Assembly (NCBI GenBank): GCA_003149935.1
Contig: QAMH01000006.1
Coordinates: 186,001-250,000, forward strand
Source: Coriobacteriia bacterium
Lineage (GTDB): Bacteria; Actinomycetota; Coriobacteriia; Coriobacteriales; QAMH01
Length of the DNA stretch: 64,000 bases
Direction: 5' to 3'
Below the pieces are notes generated by a model. That model saw nothing but the letters and a program-made list of their open reading frames with translations, made no database searches and was not told the origin of the DNA. Made by a program: the position numbers and the translations under genes. Positions 36,091 to 44,681 of this stretch are shown piece after piece; position 1 is the stretch's first letter, and every line of letters begins with the position of its first letter.

Positions 36091-37860
36091 ATGCAGAAGC
36101 TCCTGTCGGGAAACGAGGCCATCGCCCAGGGTGCCTGGGAAGCGGGCGTACGTGTGGGCGTCGGCTATCCGGGAACCCCTTCGACCGAGACGCTCGAGAA
36201 CCTCTCCACCTACGATGACGTGTACTGCGAGTGGTCACCCAACGAAAAGGTCGCCCTCGAGGTCGCGCTTGGTTCTGCCATGGGCGGAGCCCGAAGTCTC
36301 GCGACCATGAAGCACGTCGGCGTCAACGTCGCGGCAGACCCGCTACTGAGTGCTTGCAATACCGGTGTCAACGCCGGGCTTGTCATCTTGGCCGCAGATG
36401 ACCCCTCGATGTTCTCCTCGCAAAACGAGCAGGATTCGCGCAATTACGCCGCCTTTGCCCGCGTGCCGATGCTCGAGCCGGCCGATAGTGCCGAGGCATA
36501 TGAGTTCATCCAACGCGCTTTCGAGATTTCCGAGGAATTCGACACGCCGGTCATGATTCGCGAGTCGATGCGCATCGCGCATACCAAGTCGCTCGTCTCC
36601 TGCTCTGACGAGCGTACTGAGGTTGACCTGCGCGAGTTTACGCCTGATCCTTCCAAGTACGTCATGATGCCTATGTATGCGCGTGGTCGCAGGCAGGCTG
36701 TCATCGAGCGTACGCGCAAGCTCGTGGAGCTTGCCGACACAAGCGACCTCAACCGCATCGAACTGCGCGACACGTCCATCGGCATCATCGCGAGCGGCGC
36801 GGTCTACCAGCACGTGCGCGAGGCATTGCCACAGGCAAGTACCTTGAAGCTCGGCCTCTCCTGGCCGCTACCACCTGCCAAGCTCCGGGAATTCGCCGAT
36901 GCCGTCGATCATCTCTACGTCGTCGAGGAAGCATGTGACTATTTCGCCGAGCACGTCCATGCCCTCGGTATCACAACCGAGCAACCGCCGGCATCTCCGC
37001 TGCCCGAAGCAGGCGAGCTCACACCCGCCCTTATCAGGCAGGCCTTCGGCGCTGGGCTTCCCGAGGTCTATCCGCCCTGCGAGGATTTGCCGCCAAGACC
37101 TCCCTCGCTTTGCGCCGGATGCCCGCACCGTCTCGTCTTTACGGTGCTGCGTGACATGAAGGCCGTTGTGAGCGGCGATATCGGTTGCTACACGCTCGGT
37201 GCGACACCGCCGCTGAGTGCCGTGCATTCGACCATCGATATGGGTGCGTCGCTCTCCGTTGCCCACGGTCTCGAGCTTGCCGATGTCACCGGGCGCACCA
37301 AGCGCCCCGTTGTTGGCGTCATCGGGGACAGCACCTTCGCGCATTCGGGCATCACGAGCCTGCTCGGTACCGTCTACAACGCCGGGGTGGGCACGCTGTG
37401 CATACTCGATAATCGCACCACGGCCATGACGGGCTGCCAGGGCAATCCCTGCAACGGCATCACCTTGCACGAGCAAGTGCGTGGCGCGAATCCCCTCGCC
37501 GTCGAGAAAGGCAAGCGACTCGACATCGAGGCGCTGTGCCGCGCGCTCGGCGTCGATGACGTCCGTAGCGTCGATGCCCAGGATTACGAGGCGGTCAAGG
37601 CCGCGCTCAAGCAGGCTACGAATACGGATGACCTCACGGTGCTCGTCTTCCACAGCCCCTGCCGCCTCATCGATCGCTCGCGCAATGCGGCTGCCGTCGT
37701 GAACGAGTGCCGCGCCTGTGGCAAGTGCGTACGCATCGGTTGCCCGGCCATTGGCAAGGACGCCGAGGGCCGCGCGGTCATCGATCCCACCCAATGCATC
37801 GGCTGCTCGCAGTGCGTTCAGGTATGCCCGTTTGGCTGCATCAGCAAGGAGGGGGAGTAA
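36091..37860 (+). CDS. iorA: Indolepyruvate:ferredoxin oxidoreductase alpha subunit
   Basis: The 589-residue protein combines an N-terminal pyrimidine-type domain (GNEAIAQGAWEAGVRVGVGYPGTPSTE), a C-terminal TPP-binding domain (GDIGCYTLGATPPL, GVIGDSTFAHSGI, DNRTTAMTGCQGNP) and two [4Fe-4S] clusters (CRACGKCVRIGCP, CIGCSQCVQVCPFGC). It oxidatively decarboxylates aryl pyruvates to arylacetyl-CoA and reduces ferredoxin. AAAGGA precedes the ATG. The beta subunit starts two bases after its stop. Confidence 0.95.
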   Translation: MQKLLSGNEAIAQGAWEAGVRVGVGYPGTPSTETLENLSTYDDVYCEWSPNEKVALEVALGSAMGGARSLATMKHVGVNVAADPLLSACNTGVNAGLVILAADDPSMFSSQNEQDSRNYAAFARVPMLEPADSAEAYEFIQRAFEISEEFDTPVMIRESMRIAHTKSLVSCSDERTEVDLREFTPDPSKYVMMPMYARGRRQAVIERTRKLVELADTSDLNRIELRDTSIGIIASGAVYQHVREALPQASTLKLGLSWPLPPAKLREFADAVDHLYVVEEACDYFAEHVHALGITTEQPPASPLPEAGELTPALIRQAFGAGLPEVYPPCEDLPPRPPSLCAGCPHRLVFTVLRDMKAVVSGDIGCYTLGATPPLSAVHSTIDMGASLSVAHGLELADVTGRTKRPVVGVIGDSTFAHSGITSLLGTVYNAGVGTLCILDNRTTAMTGCQGNPCNGITLHEQVRGANPLAVEKGKRLDIEALCRALGVDDVRSVDAQDYEAVKAALKQATNTDDLTVLVFHSPCRLIDRSRNAAAVVNECRACGKCVRIGCPAIGKDAEGRAVIDPTQCIGCSQCVQVCPFGCISKEGE

Positions 37861-37862
37861 TC

Positions 37863-38450
37863 ATGGCACAGGCGATGGATACGACAACCGTCTTGCTCGT
37901 GGGCGTTGGCGGCCAGGGAACCATCCTCGCAGGCGATTTGCTTGCAAAGACCGCCGCTGCTAGTGGCTACGATGTCAAGATTTCCGAAATTCACGGTATG
38001 AGCCAACGCGGCGGATCAGTTTCCACGGTCGTGCGCTTCGGTAGCGACGTTGCTTCGATGATCTGCGATCCGGGTTGCGCGGATGTCGTGGTGAGCTTCG
38101 AGGCAATCGAGGCCCTACGCGCTCGTCAGTTCCTTGCCGTCGATGGCGGGAAGCTCTTTGTCAATGATGAGGTCATCACACCCGTGAGCGTTGCCATCGG
38201 CAACGGAGAGATGCCCGCAGACATCGATGCGGAACTCGACGCGCTCGACGCCGTACGCATTGGCGCGAGCCGCATTGCGCGTGAGGCCGGTAGTCCCAAA
38301 TCGACAAACGTCGTGCTCATGGGCGCGCTTTCGACCGCATTGCCTTTCGAGGCGCGGACCTGGCGCGAGGTCATTGCAGAGCGCGTTCCACCCAAAACCG
38401 TGGATGCAAATCTCGCCGCTTTCAATGCGGGTCGCGAGACTGTCGCGTGA
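37863..38450 (+). CDS. iorB: Indolepyruvate:ferredoxin oxidoreductase beta subunit
   Basis: The 195-residue gamma-domain subunit has VGGQGTILAGDLLAKTA near residue 16, ISEIHGMSQRGGSV and FEAIEALRARQFL, as expected for IorB. It completes the TPP enzyme with IorA. It probably shares one transcript with iorA and the upstream synthetase. Its stop overlaps the GTG of the lipoprotein gene at 38447. Confidence 0.95.
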   Translation: MAQAMDTTTVLLVGVGGQGTILAGDLLAKTAAASGYDVKISEIHGMSQRGGSVSTVVRFGSDVASMICDPGCADVVVSFEAIEALRARQFLAVDGGKLFVNDEVITPVSVAIGNGEMPADIDAELDALDAVRIGASRIAREAGSPKSTNVVLMGALSTALPFEARTWREVIAERVPPKTVDANLAAFNAGRETVA

Positions 38451-39496
38451 CGCATACCCGCTCCATATCACGCTCGGTCTTAGCGCTCGTCGCGCTTGCG
38501 CTCGTGCTATGCCCGCTTTTCATGCTGACGGGTTGTTTTGGCATGAAGCAACCGCCTCAGATTGCCGCGCATGTCAATGGCGTTGCCATTCCCGAGGACA
38601 AGGTCACGGAGTTCATCGAAGGCTTTCGCAGCAAGAACGCGCAGTACGAAACCGATTCGGGCTGGGCCGAGTTTCTCAAATCGAACGGCTACACCTCGGA
38701 GACCTTGCGCACGTATGTGCTCAACACGGTTTTCATCCCGCAGGAGCTCATTCGCCAAGAATGCGCCAAGCTTGGCATCCAGATTGGCGATACGGAGCTC
38801 GACGAAGTCATCAAGCAGGAGAAATCCTATTACGAGCAACGCTATGGCGAGAACTCCTGGGACAGCGTGCTTGCCTCCTACGGGTATGACGAGGAATCCT
38901 GGCGCGAAAACGAGCTCAACCGCCTGCTCGAGGAGCAACTACGCAGCATGGTCATCGATGCCGTTACGCCCACCGAGGCGGAAATCCAAGCTCAGGCAAA
39001 CGAGTCTGCTTCCATGTACAACGGCAAGGATTCCTATTACATCCAATTCGCTTCCCAACAGGAGGCACAGGCCGCACGGGATCGCATTGCCGCATCGAGT
39101 GAGCGTGTCACACTCGGGGAGTTCGAGCGCCTCGGCAATGCCGTCCATGCAGGCTGGAACTCGCTGCCATCCACGCGCGATGCCATGAGCGTCGAATACA
39201 TTCAGGCCGTCGGTGCGCTTGATGTCGATACCGTGTCCGAGCCCATCATGATTGACGGTAATTGGACGCTCATCTTCTGCGACGCGGCTTTCAACGTGGG
39301 CGCTGGCGGTGAATCCGTCGTGCTCCGGACCATCCCCCCCGATATATACGAGCAGATCGTTGCCGATGCCACCGAGATCAAGGCCGACCAGCTCTTCAAC
39401 GAGTGGCTTCAGAAACTTGCCGCCGAGTCGGATATCACGATCGAGCCCATGCCCGCGGGGCTTCCCTATAACGTGAGCTCGACGTATCTCGAGTAG
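38447..39496 (+). CDS. PrsA/SurA-like lipoprotein (parvulin-type chaperone candidate)
   Basis: The 349-residue protein has a lipoprotein signal ending in LTGC (lipobox) near residue 30. A SurA_N-like helical domain follows (AAHVNGVAIPEDKVTEFIEGFR), then a long helical part and a region (YYIQFASQQEAQAARDRIA) resembling a rotamase domain. Such proteins help fold secreted proteins outside the membrane. The PPIase part is weakly conserved, so activity is uncertain. It starts with GTG inside the iorB stop. Confidence 0.8.
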   Translation: MTHTRSISRSVLALVALALVLCPLFMLTGCFGMKQPPQIAAHVNGVAIPEDKVTEFIEGFRSKNAQYETDSGWAEFLKSNGYTSETLRTYVLNTVFIPQELIRQECAKLGIQIGDTELDEVIKQEKSYYEQRYGENSWDSVLASYGYDEESWRENELNRLLEEQLRSMVIDAVTPTEAEIQAQANESASMYNGKDSYYIQFASQQEAQAARDRIAASSERVTLGEFERLGNAVHAGWNSLPSTRDAMSVEYIQAVGALDVDTVSEPIMIDGNWTLIFCDAAFNVGAGGESVVLRTIPPDIYEQIVADATEIKADQLFNEWLQKLAAESDITIEPMPAGLPYNVSSTYLE

Positions 39497-39502
39497 GCCG
39501 GC

Positions 39503-40441
39503 ATGGGCAACGGCATTCGGGCCATCGGACGCATCGCGCCAAGCCCCAGCGGCGAAATGCACCTGGGAAATGCCTTCTCGGCATTGCTTGCCTGGGCTTT
39601 CGCACGCTCGGCAGGGGGAGCTTTCGTCGTGCGTCTCGAGAATCTTGACGAACGCTGCCAAAACCCCGCTCTTGCGCAGGGCGTTCTCGACGATCTGCGT
39701 TGGCTTGGTATCGATTGGGATGAGGAGCCTCTCGTGCAGACCGAGCGCCTGCATGCGTACGAGGAAGCTCTTGAGCGTATCGGTGAGAAGGCGGAGCTCT
39801 ATCCCTGCTTTTGCTCGCGTGCCGATTTGCATGCTGCCTCGGCCCCACACGCTTCGGATGGAACGCCACTGTATGCGGGCACCTGTTACCGTCTGGACGC
39901 AGCTGAGCGTGACGCGCGCGCGGCAACGTACCGTCATGCGCTGCGCCTGCATGTGCCCGATGAGAAGGTCTCCTTCGTCGATGAAATCCAGGGTTCCTAT
40001 GAGCAAGACCTTGCAAGCGAGTGCGGTGATTTCGTCGTTCGCCGTAGCGACGGTGTCTTCGCATACCAGCTTGCCTGCGTAGTCGATGATATCGCCCAGA
40101 GCGTGACGCAGATCGTGCGGGGAAGCGACCTGCTTTCCTCCACGCCACGTCAGATTTTGCTCTACGAGTTACTCGATGCATCCGTCCCGAGCTTTGCCCA
40201 CCATCCGTTGCTCCTTGCCCACGATGGCAGGCGCTTGTCCAAACGCGATGGCGACAGCACCATTGCGGGCATGCGCGAGCGCGGTATCACGCCTCAAGCC
40301 ATCATCGGCTACCTGGCATATCTCGCAGGACAGGTCGAAGCGGGGGAGTATCTGAGCGCGGCCGAGCTGCCGGACGTCTTCGATGCCGCCAAGATTCCGC
40401 GCGAGGATATGGCGGTCGATTTGGGATGTCTAGAGGCCTAG
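39503..40441 (+). CDS. gluQ: Glutamyl-Q tRNA(Asp) synthetase
   Basis: The 312-residue protein is the truncated GluRS paralogue. It has the HIGH-like APSPSGEMHLGNAF, a zinc site CFC...YAGTC and the KMSKS-like RRLSKRDGD, and it ends without an anticodon-binding domain. GluQ charges glutamate onto the queuosine base of tRNA-Asp. This agrees with queF and the preQ1-riboswitch transporter at 13.6-15.4 kb. Its 3' end overlaps the convergent tatD by 12 bases. Confidence 0.92.
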   Translation: MGNGIRAIGRIAPSPSGEMHLGNAFSALLAWAFARSAGGAFVVRLENLDERCQNPALAQGVLDDLRWLGIDWDEEPLVQTERLHAYEEALERIGEKAELYPCFCSRADLHAASAPHASDGTPLYAGTCYRLDAAERDARAATYRHALRLHVPDEKVSFVDEIQGSYEQDLASECGDFVVRRSDGVFAYQLACVVDDIAQSVTQIVRGSDLLSSTPRQILLYELLDASVPSFAHHPLLLAHDGRRLSKRDGDSTIAGMRERGITPQAIIGYLAYLAGQVEAGEYLSAAELPDVFDAAKIPREDMAVDLGCLEA

Positions 40442-41194
40442 AAGGACATCACTGCGCGCGCCGATGCTCTCACGCAGACGCTCGAGGTCAGTGCCGCGTA
40501 TGCGAGCGAGCCCGTCGATGACCAATTCGAGGTTGCGCTTTACGTCACGTGCGCTCGCGGGCTCGTTTGCCGCGGCGGGCAGGTCGCTTTCGACGAGCAG
40601 ACATTCTTCGGGGATGATGCGAGCATACTCATGTCCACGCTTGGTCGACAACATGCGCGTTCCCACGGAAAACAGACAGCCATCTTCAACCGCACGCGAG
40701 AGCTGGTCGGAGGGACCGCCATACGAGTGTAGGATGCAAATGCAACGCCCGAGACACCCTGAGTCTTCGAGTACATCGAGCAGTTCGCGTTCCGCCTTCA
40801 CCGAGTGCATCGAGATGAGCATGTCACCTTTTGCGGCGCAGAGGGTCGTGATGCGGGTGAAGGCCCTTATTTGGGCATCCTTTGTCGAAGCACGCTTGGG
40901 CCAAAAGTCGAGGCCGACCTCGCCCACGAAGCGCGTGGTATCGAGCTGAGCGGCGAAGGCGTCGAGCGAGTCATCAAGCGTACCGAGCTCGGGCGTGTCG
41001 ACCCACCAGGGATGCAGGCCGAGCCCCAGGCGCATGGTTGGGATGTCGGCGAGCATGGGGGAGAGGCGTGCGTATTCGACGGGTGTGACGGTGTTGGCGA
41101 AAGAGACGATGCCCGCATCGGCGAGCCTATGCGCGAATGCTACAGGGTCATCTGCGAAGCCTGCGTGCATGTGCATGTCAACGAGATGGGTCAT
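40430..41194 (-). CDS. TatD-family metal-dependent hydrolase
   Basis: The 254-residue TIM-barrel protein has the metal motifs DMHMH, FVGEVGLDFWP, ISMHSVKA, LHSYGG and VESDLP. TatD proteins are Mg2+-dependent DNases or hydrolases of unclear native substrate. GGAGGC precedes the ATG and a TATAAT box is present on the minus strand at 41223-41218. It is shorter and more divergent than typical TatD. Confidence 0.85.
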   Translation of the reverse strand: MTHLVDMHMHAGFADDPVAFAHRLADAGIVSFANTVTPVEYARLSPMLADIPTMRLGLGLHPWWVDTPELGTLDDSLDAFAAQLDTTRFVGEVGLDFWPKRASTKDAQIRAFTRITTLCAAKGDMLISMHSVKAERELLDVLEDSGCLGRCICILHSYGGPSDQLSRAVEDGCLFSVGTRMLSTKRGHEYARIIPEECLLVESDLPAAANEPASARDVKRNLELVIDGLARIRGTDLERLRESIGARSDVLLGL

Positions 41195-41578
41195 GGGAGC
41201 CTCCGTTTTCGCCCTGGATTATACGCGCAGGCACGCTGATACACATTGCTGCTATATGGCGGGCCGGGAAAGGCGCTTCGACTCGATGGTCGCTCCCCGA
41301 CGGCCCGCATCGCGGTTCTTTCGGCTCGCTCCCTTGGACCTCGGCTCGATGGCCTGCCCGACGCCAGGTTACTTGATGGTGCGCTCCCTTGGACCTCCGC
41401 TTCGCAGCTTGCCTGCGCGTTGCCCTAATCTTCGCTCGACATCTTGCCTACGGCATTGCTACACCATTTCAAAGGGTGAATAGAATTGCAATATCATCTC
41501 TGCATATTGACGAAGAGGAGTAATTAGGAAATAAAGGAATGATTAGGAAAAAAGGAAAGCCAAGGAAAAGAAGGGCAA
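41195..41578. other. 384-base intergenic stretch: repeat copy B and purine-rich leader
   Basis: No gene is seen. It holds the putative tatD -10 box (41218-41223), the dispersed repeat (41280-41349), a further GCGCTCCCTTGGACCTC near 41380, an AT-rich part, and a purine-rich leader (41511-41578). That leader has two ATTAGGAAA-AAAGGAA units and several AGGA-type motifs just before the HAD gene. Confidence 0.6.
41280..41349 (+). repeat. Dispersed repeat, copy B
   Basis: It matches the reverse complement of 14481-14550 at about 60 of 70 positions, including CGACGGCCCGC and TCCCTTGGACCTCGGCTC. Confidence 0.7.
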
Positions 41579-42232
41579 ATGCGCGACACTGTCTTGTTCG
41601 ACCTTGATGGGACATTGCTCGACACCTACGAGATGATTCTCATCTCGATGCGATATACCGTCAACGAGGTCGAGGGAAAGAAGCATACCGATGAGGAGCT
41701 GATGGCAGGAGTCGGCACGCCCCTATATGATCAGATGCTGCACTTCGTACACAGTGACGCCAACCGTGCCGAAGAGCTTACGACGATATACCGCTCATAC
41801 AACGACTCCATCCACGACGAGCGAGTCGGCGCATTTCCCGGCACGAAAGAGGCGCTCGAGCAGCTCTCGAACGCCGGGTATCGCATGGGCGTCGTCACCT
41901 CGAAGCGCCATTGGCTCGCACAACGTGGTCTCGAGATAAGCGGCATCGCGGACTTCTTCGACGTACTGATTGGCGCTGACGACTGGGACGAGCACAAACC
42001 TGATCCCGGTCCGATTCTGCATGCATGCGAGCTGCTCAGCGCCACTTCCGACGAATGCGTCTATGTCGGCGATAGCCCGTTCGACATCGAGGCGGCCAAC
42101 GCCGCTGGATGCACGAGCGTCGCAGCGCTTTGGGGAATGTTTCCCGCTGAGGCACTCGAAGCATGCAAGCCTGACATGTCATGCACATCGCTCGAGGAGT
42201 TTGTTCGCAATATCGTGGATGAAACGTCATGA
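41579..42232 (+). CDS. HAD-family phosphatase (phosphoglycolate phosphatase-like)
   Basis: The 217-residue protein has the HAD motifs FDLDGTLLDT (I), GVVTSK (II), HKPDPGPI (III, with the lysine) and YVGDSPFDIEAA (IV), and a helical cap. It resembles Gph/PpaX phosphatases; the phosphorylated substrate is unknown. AAGGG precedes the ATG. The tRNA-Ala gene follows 72 bases later. Confidence 0.9.
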   Translation: MRDTVLFDLDGTLLDTYEMILISMRYTVNEVEGKKHTDEELMAGVGTPLYDQMLHFVHSDANRAEELTTIYRSYNDSIHDERVGAFPGTKEALEQLSNAGYRMGVVTSKRHWLAQRGLEISGIADFFDVLIGADDWDEHKPDPGPILHACELLSATSDECVYVGDSPFDIEAANAAGCTSVAALWGMFPAEALEACKPDMSCTSLEEFVRNIVDETS

Positions 42233-42248
42233 GAGCCAAATTACCCCC

Positions 42249-42276
42249 TTGCACCATCTGCACCGATTGGTATAAT
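42249..42276 (+). promoter_or_regulatory. Promoter of the tRNA-Ala gene
   Basis: TTGCAC (42249-42254) and TATAAT (42271-42276) are 16 bases apart, and the tRNA starts 29 bases after the -10 box. Confidence 0.75.
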
Positions 42277-42304
42277 TGCCCTCGCGTCTTTTTCGACGAC
42301 CCAT

Positions 42305-42380
42305 GGGGATATAGCTCAGCTGGGAGAGCGCATGACTGGCAGTCATGAGGTCAGGGGTTCGAACCCCCTTATCTCCACCA
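42305..42380 (+). tRNA. tRNA-Ala (anticodon GGC), prophage integration target
   Basis: A 76-base cloverleaf with encoded CCA. The acceptor GGGGATA/TATCTCC contains the G3-U70 pair that identifies tRNA-Ala. The anticodon stem CATGA/TCATG encloses loop CTGGCAG, giving GGC. A tyrosine integrase gene and a prophage follow directly at the 3' end, so the 3' half is the likely attL. Confidence 0.97.
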
Positions 42381-42391
42381 GGGAACTTGCA

Positions 42392-42425
42392 GGTCAGCGG
42401 GTTTTCTCGCTGGCCTTTTTATTTT
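42392..42425 (+). terminator. Terminator just downstream of tRNA-Ala
   Basis: GGTCAGCG (42392-42399) pairs with CGCTGGCC (42408-42415) and is followed by TTTTTATTTT. It ends tRNA transcription at the prophage border. Confidence 0.8.
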
Positions 42426-42439
42426 GATTTCAGATAGCT

Positions 42440-42470
42440 CCCGCACGAAACCCGCACGAAACCCGCACGA
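42440..42470 (+). repeat. Three tandem 11-bp repeats between attL and the integrase
   Basis: CCCGCACGAAA occurs twice and then once as CCCGCACGA, directly head to tail. Their position between the tRNA end and int suggests arm-type binding sites for the integrase or an excisionase. Confidence 0.6.
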
Positions 42471-42507
42471 GTGAAAGGGGACAGGCGTTTCAAGGCGAGT
42501 ATCCTGG

Positions 42508-43563
42508 TCATCCGAACGCATCGCGAATCGCCGCGATCTTGTCGTCATTGTTCACGTGGGTGTAGATTCTCATGCACACGTCCATGCTCGCGTGCCCCAT
42601 GAGCTCCATCATGACGCGAGGATGGACCTTCGCCTTGGCGAGCCTCGTGCAGAATGAGTGCCTTAGCCCATGCGGTGTCGCACCGGGAACGAACATCTCG
42701 ACGGCATGCCTGGTAACCCATCGCCTCACCGAATCGGCGCGCACGCCGCCGCTCACCGCCCCAGTCGTCCTCCTGTGGGGTTCCAGGCGGGCGAGCACCC
42801 TCTCCGGCATCGGCACGACGCGGTTCTTCCCGGCGTCGGTCTTGGACTTGCGGACGAACGCGACATCCGTGAGGTCGGGCCATTCGATGCTGACGGATTC
42901 GGACAGCCTCAGACCACATGCGGCTTGGAGCGCAACAGCGCGCTGGACGCCGCTGGAGTAGTCCAGGTATTCGAGCAGGTAGTCCACGTTCTGGGGCGGG
43001 GCGGCCCACTCGCGCGGATCGCCGCCCTTCGGTGCGGGAACGTCATCCATCGGGTTTGACGCTATGACATGCCGCTTTACGGCCATTCCGAACATGCCGA
43101 CGAACGCCTTGTGCAGGTCCTCGATGGAACTGTCCGCCCATTTCCTTCCGGATGGGGTGTTTCCCTCGGCCATCTCCCAGTACACGTCAACTATCATGTC
43201 GGCGGTCACGTCAGCGATGGGGCAGTCCAGGTGCATGTCCACGACGTTTATCTTCTGACGGTCGCCTCTCAACGTGGACTCGGCCAGCGTACGCGACCTC
43301 ACGCGCCGCCTGTGCCACTCCCGCGCCCATTGCGGGGTGGTCATGCCCTTGTCCATCTTGTCGGGGTCTGGCATGGCTCGAAGCTCGGCGACGAAATCCT
43401 CCTTGGCCTTGCATGCGTTGGTGTACGTGCCCTCGAACGGGTGGGTCCTCGTCGTCTTCCTGCCGTTCTCGACGACCCTGACCGAAAGCTCCCACTTGCG
43501 GCATCTGCCTCTCGGCTTGGATTTGTCCCTTTGGACGACCGAGCCTGCTCCCAGCACCTCCAT
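42508..43563 (-). CDS. int: Phage tyrosine integrase
   Basis: The roughly 351-residue recombinase has an N-terminal arm-binding region (KWELSVRVVENGRKTTR), a SAM-like core-binding domain, and the catalytic domain with Arg in AACGLRLSESVSIEW, HGLRHSFCTRLA (HxxR), MGHASMDVCMRIY and the Tyr nucleophile near the end. It would integrate and excise the prophage at tRNA-Ala. An in-frame TTG start at 43629 is possible, but the ATG at 43563 (MEVLGAGSV) looks more natural. Confidence 0.93.
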   Translation of the reverse strand: MEVLGAGSVVQRDKSKPRGRCRKWELSVRVVENGRKTTRTHPFEGTYTNACKAKEDFVAELRAMPDPDKMDKGMTTPQWAREWHRRRVRSRTLAESTLRGDRQKINVVDMHLDCPIADVTADMIVDVYWEMAEGNTPSGRKWADSSIEDLHKAFVGMFGMAVKRHVIASNPMDDVPAPKGGDPREWAAPPQNVDYLLEYLDYSSGVQRAVALQAACGLRLSESVSIEWPDLTDVAFVRKSKTDAGKNRVVPMPERVLARLEPHRRTTGAVSGGVRADSVRRWVTRHAVEMFVPGATPHGLRHSFCTRLAKAKVHPRVMMELMGHASMDVCMRIYTHVNNDDKIAAIRDAFG

Positions 43564-43651
43564 GGTGTAGAATTGCACCTGCCTTCCGTATTCGGTTGGT
43601 GACTTGCTGAACCCCGCGCAGTCCGCCAAGATTGAAGCGGGGTTCGCTCTT

Positions 43652-44680
43652 TTATGCGCACATGCGAGACGCTATGGCATCTGCAATCTCACCATGCTTG
43701 TGGTTGTACTCGATAATTCTTCCACTGGGCGTGTCAATCCAGCCTGACAGGCTATGAGAGAATTTGGATATGTCGTTGCAGGTCGGGAACGTGTTTACGA
43801 AATCGGCGACTTCGGCGATGAGTGACATCTCGGACTCCGATAAGGGGTTGTCCATCGTGCCCGCCGGGATGATGACCTCGCCGTTGTCTTGCTCCCGTAT
43901 TTCGATGACGCCGCTTCGCTCTATTCCCTCAAGCAGAGAATCACCATCGTCCATCTTAGGGCCGTAGGTCGCATGGGCGTACCTGACACCGCTAATAGAG
44001 CGCCCGAGCCTCTCGCATGCGAGGAAGTCGCAGAAGAAAGCGGCTTTCTGGAGCTTCGTCCTGTATAGCGAGCGGCATTCCGAGGCGAGGGTGGACACCA
44101 GCGCGGCGAGCCGTTCCATGTCAAGCGCCCTGTAGCCGTTCTCGCGTGATGGTGGTTCGCTTTCCTGCCAATCGAAGTCGACGCGTCGGATAGGTTCCGG
44201 CCTGATTCCGGCCATCTCGTCTATCCTCTCGCAGACGGAGACGATGGACTTGTCGGCGAGCCTGTCACGGTTCTCGCCGAGCAGCTTCGTGGCGCCCATA
44301 GCGGTCATGGCGCTTCGTATGATGGAGCTGTGCGCGTTGGAGGGAAGGGAGCCCGCCTCGTAGCGGGCGTAGGTCTGCTCGCCGAAGCCGAGGAACCTGC
44401 TGAACTCGCGCACCGACAGGCCGTAGGATTCCCGAAGCGCACGCGCCTCGTCACGGGTGACGAGTCCATGCGCTTTGGCGTAGGCGGCATAGGCGCGGTC
44501 GAGGTTGCCGCCCTCGACGCGGCTATCGCCAATCTCCTCACCACATACAGGGCAGACGGCGACGTGTTCCTCGAATTCCACGTCCTCGCCCCTGACGGCG
44601 ATGTGACCGGTGCTCATGGAGACAGCCGCGTTCACTTCCGCGTCGCATGCGGGGCAATACGTCTCTATCGTCTTGGCCAT
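43652..44680 (-). CDS. Antitoxin: MqsA-like zinc finger and HTH fused to a Panacea (SocA) domain
   Basis: The roughly 342-residue protein has two CxxC pairs (YCPACDAEV, CPVCGEEIG), then an HTH (LTRDEARALRESYGLSVREFSRFLGFGEQTYARYEAG-type, residues about 80-115). The C-terminal domain (KLQKAAFFCDFLACERLGRSISGVRYAHATYGPK) matches the Panacea/SocA fold. PanA proteins neutralise varied toxins through this domain. It directly follows an MqsR-like toxin gene. The HTH should bind the palindrome at 45041-45056 for autoregulation. An ATG at 44698 is an alternative start. Confidence 0.85.
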   Translation of the reverse strand: MAKTIETYCPACDAEVNAAVSMSTGHIAVRGEDVEFEEHVAVCPVCGEEIGDSRVEGGNLDRAYAAYAKAHGLVTRDEARALRESYGLSVREFSRFLGFGEQTYARYEAGSLPSNAHSSIIRSAMTAMGATKLLGENRDRLADKSIVSVCERIDEMAGIRPEPIRRVDFDWQESEPPSRENGYRALDMERLAALVSTLASECRSLYRTKLQKAAFFCDFLACERLGRSISGVRYAHATYGPKMDDGDSLLEGIERSGVIEIREQDNGEVIIPAGTMDNPLSESEMSLIAEVADFVNTFPTCNDISKFSHSLSGWIDTPSGRIIEYNHKHGEIADAIASRMCA

Positions 44681-44681
44681 C

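Noticed and set aside
42440..42470. Possible CRISPR-like repeats near the integrase
   Set aside because: The 11-bp units are directly adjacent with no spacers; they fit protein-binding repeats instead.
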